Part shown: in pieces, positions 1 to 4,527 of the stretch
How the letters are laid out: every line of letters starts with the position of its first letter
How positions within the stretch are numbered: the first letter of the stretch is position 1
IMG/VR virus record: IMGVR_UViG_3300025960_000024
Location: 1 to 20,120 of that record
From: a virus
Direction: 5' to 3' (one strand)
Length of the DNA stretch: 20,120 bases
Notes under the pieces: model-generated
Seen by the model: the letters and a program-made list of their open reading frames with translations, nothing else
What the model was told of the DNA's origin: nothing
Databases searched by the model: none
Program-made: the position numbers and the translations under genes

Positions 1-570
1 GGCGAAGGCGCCAACCGCACCATAACCGTGGCGGGGCGTCTGCAAGACGAGCTCACCCCGAGAACCGTAACCGTGAAGCTCGCCGATGCCAGAACCAACA
101 ACAGGGTTTGGCAGACGCAGCCCGATCAGCAGCTGATGTACCACGGCGTTCGCGTTTGGGCGCGTCGGCACACGCCGGAGCTTATGCTTGGCGTTTATTC
201 CCCCGAAGAATTTGACGAGAAGCCCAAGGGGCCACCAGTGCCCGCGCCCAACGTCATGCAGCACGCACACCCGTTTAATCCAGAAGTGCTCGGGCACGAT
301 CCAACAACGGGAGAAATCACCCAATCTGCCGTGGACGACGGAGATACACCCCCTTCGGCTCCAACAACGGCAGATGCCGCCCCGCCTGCCCTTAGCACAG
401 GTGGGGCGGCTCAAATTTCGATTGAGGACATGGCGCGCAACGCCGCCGCGCGCGGCGAGGATGTTTTCCGCACTTTCTACCGCAATCGGAGCGGGCCGGA
501 ACAAGCACGGGTCAACGCCATTGGTGACGAGCTACGCGAAATTATGGATGCGGTACCAAAGCAGGAGTGA
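1..570 (+). CDS. recT: RecT-family single-strand annealing recombinase, C-terminal part (5' end outside window)
   Basis: The reading frame is open to the left edge, so only the last 189 codons are present. RecT/Red-beta proteins anneal complementary single strands during phage recombination and usually work with an exonuclease. The visible part has the pattern found in the C-terminal half of RecT proteins: a tryptophan-containing stretch, then QQLMYHGVRVWARRHTPEL and LGVYSPEEFDE, where RecT relatives have a conserved 'R..W.R..YPE...G.y..eE' block. A Pro/Ala/Thr-rich linker follows (about residues 105-130 of this part). Last comes a short helical segment (IEDMARNAAARGEDVF...) of the kind ending many alphaproteobacterial phage RecTs. 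A GTG at 28 could be taken as a start, but nothing supports it, because the homologous region continues upstream. It heads the plus-strand early operon. Family assignment is by motif memory; a search of the full protein would confirm it. Confidence 0.75.
   Translation, partial: GEGANRTITVAGRLQDELTPRTVTVKLADARTNNRVWQTQPDQQLMYHGVRVWARRHTPELMLGVYSPEEFDEKPKGPPVPAPNVMQHAHPFNPEVLGHDPTTGEITQSAVDDGDTPPSAPTTADAAPPALSTGGAAQISIEDMARNAAARGEDVFRTFYRNRSGPEQARVNAIGDELREIMDAVPKQE
563..567 (+). promoter_or_regulatory. Ribosome binding site deciding the start at 576
   Basis: AGGAG ends 8 bases before the ATG at 576. It leaves no spacing for the alternative GTG at 567, so it favours ATG 576. It lies inside the end of the recT gene. 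Confidence 0.6.
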
Positions 571-575
571 GTGTC

Positions 576-842
576 ATGCCGAACGTGCGACGGCCAGACC
601 GCGTCAGTTTGAGTTTGGCCGACAAAGCAGCCCGCGCCATCCACGAGCTTTCGCAAGAGAACGATTGGCTGGTGTGGAGGCTAGAAACTCTGGAGCGCGA
701 GAACCGAGAATTGAGGACGGCCAATGATGACCACCGTGTTCGTTCTCAGCGTGCTCGGACTGATGGCGTGTTTAGCCGGGTGGGTCTGGCTAAACCGCGA
801 ACCACGAAGACCTCGACGGGTACTAATGGAGAGCGACGATGA
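576..842 (+). CDS. Small coiled-coil protein, unknown function
   Basis: This predicted 88-aa protein starts 5 bases after the recT stop. The ATG at 576 is preferred over a GTG at 567 because of a well-placed AGGAG. Residues about 10-48 form an amphipathic helix with heptad-like leucines (LVWRLETLERENRELR), typical of a short coiled coil. The part after about residue 50 is rich in Arg, Thr and Ser and looks like frame-shifted sequence. That same DNA encodes a hydrophobic peptide in another frame (724-858), so the C-terminal half may be less constrained than the N-terminal half. The stop overlaps the next start as ATGA, consistent with translational coupling. I do not recognise a family; small proteins of this kind are common between recombination and integration genes in phages. 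Confidence 0.5.
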   Translation: MPNVRRPDRVSLSLADKAARAIHELSQENDWLVWRLETLERENRELRTANDDHRVRSQRARTDGVFSRVGLAKPRTTKTSTGTNGERR

Positions 843-858
843 CCGAGAGATTGGCTGA
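724..858 (+). CDS. Possible nested small membrane protein (44 aa)
   Basis: This frame lies inside the 3' part of the 576-842 gene and overlaps the first 20 bases of the gene at 839. It starts with two consecutive ATGs (724 and 727). A GAGG (713-716) sits 7 bases upstream, a good ribosome binding site. The product begins with a hydrophobic segment (about residues 4-23, VFVLSVLGLMACLAGWVWL), followed by a strongly basic stretch (NREPRRPRRV) and a short acidic end. This is the layout of a one-span membrane peptide with a cytoplasmic positive tail. LMAC resembles a lipobox only loosely (Met at -2), and there is no positive N-terminus, so a membrane span is the simpler reading. Function is unknown. 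It could be a chance frame, but the combination of ribosome site, double ATG and clean topology is suggestive. Confidence 0.4.
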   Translation: MMTTVFVLSVLGLMACLAGWVWLNREPRRPRRVLMESDDDREIG

Positions 859-1111
859 CCTTGTGCTCGGCTTACAGCGGATGGCCGAGAATGTGCGGAT
901 GCGAGGCGACGACTTACGGCATCTCCAGCAGCAAGAAACCTATGACCACATTCAATGGCTCGATCATCAGCTGGCCATGGTGGAGAAAGTACGCGCCGTC
1001 TTCCTGGAAGAGAGGAAGAGGTTCATGCCGGTCGAGCGCGAGCGGGTTCACCAGCTACCGCATGACACGCCGGAGAAGATGCCGCGCGTCGTGCAGAAAG
1101 CGTCGGGATGA
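839..1111 (+). CDS. Small helical protein, unknown function
   Basis: This 90-aa protein starts at an ATG overlapping the previous stop (ATGA), with a GGAGAG motif (828-833) upstream. It is predicted to be almost wholly helical and charged. Residues about 5-65 include LADLVLGLQRMAENVRMR and a Gln/Glu/Lys-rich helix ending in LEERKR, suggesting a two-helix or coiled-coil protein. The last 20 residues are basic and probably disordered. Its stop overlaps the next small gene by ATGA. I do not recognise the family. The context (recombinase upstream, excisionase and integrase downstream) places it in the early operon, but no specific role can be read from the sequence. Confidence 0.55.
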   Translation: MTERLADLVLGLQRMAENVRMRGDDLRHLQQQETYDHIQWLDHQLAMVEKVRAVFLEERKRFMPVERERVHQLPHDTPEKMPRVVQKASG

Positions 1112-1266
1112 CCGGTCTTCTGTACCCCGATATGCTCGCGAGAATTGGAGAGCTCAAGCGCGAAAACGAAGAGCTAAAATCCTTTATCGCGATGCTGGAA
1201 GCGTTGAAAGCCGAGCTTGAACGGAGTGAGGATAATGGACGAGCCGCTTTACCTGACCGACACTGA
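1108..1266 (+). CDS. Small leucine-zipper-like protein (52 aa)
   Basis: The ATG at 1108 overlaps the preceding stop as ATGA. The frame ends at a TGA at 1264-1266, 32 bases inside the next gene. The product has one clear amphipathic coiled coil at residues about 10-41 (ARIGELKRENEELKSFI then AMLEALKAELERSE), with Leu/Ile at heptad spacing and many Glu/Lys pairs. The upstream ribosome site is weak, so translation would depend on coupling. No family is recognised. It resembles the small coiled-coil proteins at 576 and 839, and the three may be related in role. It is short, so a chance frame is possible, but the ATGA junction and strong heptads favour a real gene. Confidence 0.5.
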   Translation: MTGLLYPDMLARIGELKRENEELKSFIAMLEALKAELERSEDNGRAALPDRH

Positions 1267-1480
1267 ATTGGCTCGGCGCATTGGCTGTCCGCATAGTACA
1301 CTGCGCGACGCACTATCAATGTTCGACCGCGACCCCCGCAGCGGCTTCCCAAAAAAACAACCATTGTTCGGGGGCCGGCGCTACTGGCCGGCTGTACGTG
1401 ATTATTTCGACAAACTGAACGGAGTTCATAGAGGGCAACATGACAAAAACGGACAAGCGAAAGCCGCCGAAAGTAGATAG
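1235..1480 (+). CDS. Excisionase-like winged-helix DNA-binding protein
   Basis: This 81-aa protein begins LYLTDTELARRIGCPHSTLR, a helix-turn-helix of the MerR/AlpA/excisionase type. It continues with a wing-like segment rich in Gly, Pro and Lys and the ending QPLFGGRRYWPAVRDYFDK. I know this arrangement from small excisionase-like proteins encoded beside integrases in alphaproteobacterial phages. Such proteins bend DNA at the attachment site and push integrase toward excision. The ATG at 1235 is chosen over an in-frame TTG at 1217 because GGAG (1223-1226) lies 8 bases upstream of it. Its 3' end overlaps the integrase start by 41 bases, so the two are probably translated together. It could instead be a transcription regulator, but its position argues for excisionase. 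Confidence 0.7.
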   Translation: MDEPLYLTDTELARRIGCPHSTLRDALSMFDRDPRSGFPKKQPLFGGRRYWPAVRDYFDKLNGVHRGQHDKNGQAKAAESR

Positions 1481-2723
1481 CGCACCGGGGCTGACGTGGC
1501 GGGAGTTGAAGACGGGATGGGAAGCGCGCTGGCAGGCGAGATCGGACATCGCCAAAAAAGGCTTCAAGCCGACAGTGCAGCGCATTTGGTTCGGCGATAA
1601 TCCGACGCCGACAGAGTGCCTATGGATCGCGACGCGATGCCAGGCTCTACAGAGTGAAATGCTAGTGTGGTCGCGTGGCGGATTGCCGCCAGCACCTGAG
1701 AAAAAACCAACCTCGTTGACAGAACTAATCGAGGTGTACCGCGAGCACCGCCACAGCCCATATCTGAAACTGCGGCATCGCACCCGGCAAGTCTACAATA
1801 GCCGCCTTCGCATCATCGGGCGCGACCATGGCAATGAGTTGGTCTCCGACATCAAAGGGACCGACCTGATTGATTGGTATCAGACCTGGGTTGGCCCCAG
1901 AGTACAGTTGCCCCGCGCCTACTATCTGGTGGCGATGCTGCGTTCGCTGTTTGCTTTCGGCCACGGCATTCTGGAAGACGCGGAGTGTGCGCGCCTCTCG
2001 GCCGTTCTGGGCAAGCAGCGTTACCTTGGTGGCACCGGCGAACGAGAGGAACGGCTGACCGCCGAGCAGGTCACCACCCTCCGAGCGATGGCGCACCGGG
2101 CCGAGCGTCCCTCAATTGCGCTCGCTCAGGCGTTCCAGTTTGAGCTCGCGTTGCGCCAGAAAGACGTCGTTGGGGAGTGGGCTCCAGTGCGGGAGCCTGG
2201 CACCTCCGACATTGTCTACGGCCAGTCCAAATGGCTGTACGGCATCCGGTGGTCGGAGATCGACCAGTCTATGACCATCCGCCACTACACCAGCAAGAAG
2301 GACAAGCTGGTTGAGGCGAGCTTGTGGGGAGCCCCGATGGTGGTGGAGGAACTGGACCGGCTGACCGGCGGTCGGTTCAAGAGCGTTGGTCGCGCCGCGC
2401 TTCCCGCTGCCGGTCCTATCATCGTTAATGAACTCACCGGACGACCCTACAATGACCAGACCTTCCGCGACCACTGGCGGCGCCTGGCCGATGACTGCGG
2501 CATCCCCAAGGACGTCTGGAACATGGACAGCCGGGCGGGGGCGATTAGCGAGGCGACGGAGGCCGGCGCACCCATAGATCATGCGCGCGCATTCGCCACC
2601 CACAGCAAGGAAACGCAGACGGTGAAGTACACCCGCGCGAATAAAGCCAAGGTGGATAACGTGATGAAGTTCCGCGTCGATCACCGGCAGAAGAAGCTCG
2701 CGAACGTTACAGAAACAGAATGA
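1440..2723 (+). CDS. int: Tyrosine recombinase / phage integrase
   Basis: This 427-aa protein has the usual length for a phage integrase and would recombine attP with a chromosomal attB. The N-terminal part (about 1-190) contains the arm-binding and core-binding regions (TSLTELIEVYREHRHSPY starts the SAM-like domain). The catalytic domain follows from about 205. Visible catalytic residues are Arg239 (ALRQKD), Lys286 or Lys287 (TSKKDK), Arg365 (MDSRAG), His388 (ATHSK) and the nucleophile Tyr397 (KYTR). The first His of the HxxR box is replaced by Met362, an exchange I believe occurs in a rhizobial-type integrase subgroup. AGGG (1432-1435) lies 4 bases before the ATG. The gene points into the 178-bp gap that should hold attP. 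The domain call is secure; the integration target cannot be told from here. Confidence 0.93.
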   Translation: MTKTDKRKPPKVDSAPGLTWRELKTGWEARWQARSDIAKKGFKPTVQRIWFGDNPTPTECLWIATRCQALQSEMLVWSRGGLPPAPEKKPTSLTELIEVYREHRHSPYLKLRHRTRQVYNSRLRIIGRDHGNELVSDIKGTDLIDWYQTWVGPRVQLPRAYYLVAMLRSLFAFGHGILEDAECARLSAVLGKQRYLGGTGEREERLTAEQVTTLRAMAHRAERPSIALAQAFQFELALRQKDVVGEWAPVREPGTSDIVYGQSKWLYGIRWSEIDQSMTIRHYTSKKDKLVEASLWGAPMVVEELDRLTGGRFKSVGRAALPAAGPIIVNELTGRPYNDQTFRDHWRRLADDCGIPKDVWNMDSRAGAISEATEAGAPIDHARAFATHSKETQTVKYTRANKAKVDNVMKFRVDHRQKKLANVTETE

Positions 2724-2850
2724 CTACCAACTCACTGCCAAACAGGAAATTCCGCAATCATATCAATGCCCCCGTCTCCCGGGGCAAGTCCACCCAACCA
2801 TTGATATGGTTAACGTCTGGTAGTCGCCATTTTACAGATTTCCTGTAAGC
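2724..2850. other. Candidate attP region with nested inverted repeats
   Basis: This is the non-coding gap after the integrase stop. Several short perfect inverted repeats are packed here: 8 bp (2722-2729 with 2818-2825), 9 bp (2742-2750 with 2838-2846), 10 bp (2759-2768 with 2799-2808) and 6 bp TTACAG-N5-CTGTAA (2832-2837 with 2843-2848). The first two pairs interlock, so they cannot form one simple hairpin together, which fits protein-binding sites better than RNA structure. TTACAG-N5-CTGTAA has the geometry of a tyrosine-recombinase core site. Position next to int is the main argument for attP. No tRNA 3' end is evident. Confidence 0.45.
2759..2808. repeat. 10-bp inverted repeat with an inner GC stem
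   Basis: CATATCAATG at 2759-2768 is the exact reverse complement of CATTGATATG at 2799-2808. Inside lies a second pair, TGCCCC (2767-2772) with GGGGCA (2781-2786). Folded as RNA this gives a hairpin just after the integrase stop. There is no T-run directly after it on the plus strand. It may be an integrase or excisionase site, or an RNA-stabilising hairpin. Confidence 0.6.
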
Positions 2851-2896
2851 CGCTGGAAGGGCTAAAAATTGAACCAATAACGCGACCCTTCCAGCG
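2851..2896. terminator. Possible convergent-gene terminator hairpin
   Basis: CGCTGGAAGGG (2851-2861) pairs perfectly with CCCTTCCAGCG (2886-2896), leaving a 24-base AT-rich loop. It lies between the 3' ends of the integrase and the endolysin genes, where a two-way terminator is expected. On the plus strand a short TTT follows at 2901-2903; on the minus strand no good U-tract follows. The loop is longer than in classical Rho-independent terminators, so the role is uncertain although the inverted repeat itself is clear. Confidence 0.5.
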
Positions 2897-2901
2897 CATC
2901 T

Positions 2902-3900
2902 TTAAACCTGCTCGTATGGATAGACCACCTCGACCTCGTCATCGGTGGTGATGTCGAGGCTTTCCATCAGGCCCGGCGACAGGTCGGCGGCGCGTCCGGT
3001 CTGTTCTTCGTGCGGTCCCCAATCGGCAGGGTGAGCCAGCCGCGCGATCCCGGTTTTCTTCGCCGTGACCAGTGCCATCTGTCCGCTGTCGCGGAGCATC
3101 GTCTTGGGCGTCTTGTCGTAGTCCCAACGGCAGGCGAGATAGAACACGTTGGGGTCCAGCCTGCGCGCAAGACCCGTGGTCCCTGATGGCTGCTTTTGCA
3201 GGAACAGCCACGGGGCTTCGTCAAAATCGTAGATGAAGGCCAAGCCCTCGCTCGCCGAAACGCCGGTGTCCTGGGGGCCTCCGAAGGTCGAGCAGGTGCC
3301 TTCGGCGTGGAACAGAACGCCCTCGGGTTCCGGCTCGGGTTCCGGTCCCGGCTCCGGCGCGATGTCGTCGCCGGCAATGCCGGATGCGATGGCCTGGCAG
3401 ACGTGCTCAAACTCCTTGCGATACAGATCGCAGTCCGGCTTGGCGTCACAGAAGCAGACCTCGACCAAGGCGGCGATTTCCTCCGTGCCGTTGAGGAACG
3501 CCAGGTCGGTCCGCTTCTTCGGTCCCCGGTTGATGAACCCGACCGCATCACAGACCTTGTCCACGATTTCGTCGGCGAGCTCCAGGCCGGCGCTCGACAC
3601 GTAGAGCACTTCGCAGCCGCGCGCGGTTGTCGTCGTGACCTCGTAGGCGTTGAAGTGGACGCTGATGTCGAAGTCGCGGGTTTTGGAATTGTGGAAGTCC
3701 ACGATCCGGGTCAGGTTCTCCGACTGACTGTGGCTCACGTCGTCGTGATAGGTGATTGTCTCGACGCCGAAGCTGCGCAGGTTGGTGGCGACTTGCTCGA
3801 CCACGCGCCGCGCTTCGTTGACTTCGTCCAGCCCCCACGGCACCGGCCCGGCGGCACCACGGATATATTTGCCGTGGCCGGATGAGATCACAACTTTCAT
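2902..3900 (-). CDS. Endolysin: N-acetylmuramoyl-L-alanine amidase (Amidase_3) with C-terminal double-psi beta-barrel-like domain
   Basis: This 332-aa protein would cut the amide bond between muramic acid and the peptide stem to lyse the host. Residues 1-175 match the zinc-dependent Amidase_3 fold. Its expected ligands are visible: His9 (SSGHGKY), Glu26 (LDEVNEAR), His81 (SVHFNA), plus catalytic Glu146 (LVEVCFCD). A proline/glutamate linker follows (PEPGPEPEPEPE, about 181-193). The tail of about 135 residues (CSTFGGPQDTG, ACRWDYDKTPK, GRAADLSPGLMESL, EVEVVYP) has the look of an RlpA/expansin-type double-psi beta-barrel and may bind or modify peptidoglycan. There is no signal peptide, so a holin or other export route is needed. 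The start overlaps the upstream gene as ATGA. It is the last gene of the late operon. The amidase call is firm; the tail-domain call is an inference. Confidence 0.88.
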   Translation of the reverse strand: MKVVISSGHGKYIRGAAGPVPWGLDEVNEARRVVEQVATNLRSFGVETITYHDDVSHSQSENLTRIVDFHNSKTRDFDISVHFNAYEVTTTTARGCEVLYVSSAGLELADEIVDKVCDAVGFINRGPKKRTDLAFLNGTEEIAALVEVCFCDAKPDCDLYRKEFEHVCQAIASGIAGDDIAPEPGPEPEPEPEGVLFHAEGTCSTFGGPQDTGVSASEGLAFIYDFDEAPWLFLQKQPSGTTGLARRLDPNVFYLACRWDYDKTPKTMLRDSGQMALVTAKKTGIARLAHPADWGPHEEQTGRAADLSPGLMESLDITTDDEVEVVYPYEQV

Positions 3901-4223
3901 GGCTTGCTCTCACAGCCTGGAGGGTTCCACGCAATCGCAAATTTGCGCGCGCGGACATGGGCGTTGACCGCATTCGTCATCCCGACTTGCGCTCGCTTCG
4001 GCTGATCGGTGTCAGGGTCTTTTTGCCAAACGGTGTAGAGATGTGCCGCCGCTTGCACAAAGCCGTCATCAATACCCTTCAGCGCAAGCTCACGCACGCG
4101 CTCGCGCTCGGTAGGATCGACGCAGTCGTAGGGGATTTTGGACGACGCTTCGCGATCACACAGGGCCAGAACAATCAGCGTCAGAATGATGGTGACGACG
4201 CCGACCGCGAGCCGGACGATCAT
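3897..4223 (-). CDS. One-span membrane protein, probably lysis-associated
   Basis: This 108-aa protein has a single hydrophobic segment at residues about 3-22 (RLAVGVVTIILTLIVLALC), followed by a soluble, charged domain of about 85 residues. The segment ends in LALC, which is close to but not a proper lipobox (Leu at -1). The remainder contains four-plus conserved-looking aromatic and Asp/Pro positions (PYDCVDPTERERV, HLYTVWQKDPD) but no family I recognise. It overlaps the endolysin start by ATGA and the upstream gene by one base. Its place next to the endolysin suggests a role in lysis (holin-like, spanin-like or signal-anchor partner). The soluble domain is too large for a simple holin, and no coiled coil typical of an Rz spanin is seen. 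Confidence 0.6.
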   Translation of the reverse strand: MIVRLAVGVVTIILTLIVLALCDREASSKIPYDCVDPTERERVRELALKGIDDGFVQAAAHLYTVWQKDPDTDQPKRAQVGMTNAVNAHVRARKFAIAWNPPGCESKP

Positions 4224-4516
4224 CAGATGGTCTTGTTGACGCTGGTTTCGACCGCGCTCTGCAAGTCGGCGTCGGTGATTGCCGCGCCCGATGTCTTTAC
4301 CTTGTCGTCCATAATCAGGATCGGCATGATCTCGTTGACGGCGTTCTCACTGGCCGCAAATGTATTCTGTGCCCATTTCAGTCGCGTGGTGTGTGCGGGT
4401 ACATCAGTGGCCTCATCAACAATGTAGGCCGCATAGGTCAGACAGGCGATCCGCGTGCGCCCGTTAAAGTCGGCGTCGTGCATCAAATCTGATGCAGTCT
4501 TATAGTCGATTGCCAT
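4223..4516 (-). CDS. Conserved small phage protein, unknown function
   Basis: This 97-aa protein is mostly helical and slightly acidic. It has no membrane segment, signal peptide or cysteine motif (one Cys only, IACLTYA). I have seen proteins of this type (start MAIDYxTA..LM, middle TTRLKWAQ, end DADLQSAVETSVNK) beside tail and lysis genes in phages of alphaproteobacteria, but none has a known role. The ATG at 4516 follows a good GGGAG (4523-4527) with 6-base spacing, 11 bases after the tail-fibre stop. Its own stop overlaps the next start by one base (TGATG). It probably belongs to the tail/lysis end of the late operon. It could be a virion component or a fibre chaperone; nothing in the sequence decides this. 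Confidence 0.65.
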   Translation of the reverse strand: MAIDYKTASDLMHDADFNGRTRIACLTYAAYIVDEATDVPAHTTRLKWAQNTFAASENAVNEIMPILIMDDKVKTSGAAITDADLQSAVETSVNKTI

Positions 4517-4527
4517 AACAATCTCCC

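Noticed and set aside
2767-2802. A tRNA 3'-end-like stretch in the gap after the integrase
   Set aside because: The stretch has an AAGTCCACC segment recalling a T-arm, but no proper 5-bp T-stem around a 7-base TTC loop can be formed, so it is not called a tRNA or tRNA-derived att core.
3196-3885. A 229-codon plus-strand frame across the endolysin
   Set aside because: It is antisense to the endolysin, whose zinc ligands and domain layout are clear; no ribosome site or family motif is seen in the antisense frame.
3897-4223. Calling the 108-aa membrane protein a lipoprotein
   Set aside because: The LALC sequence lacks the small residue needed before the cysteine, and the hydrophobic stretch is better read as a membrane anchor.
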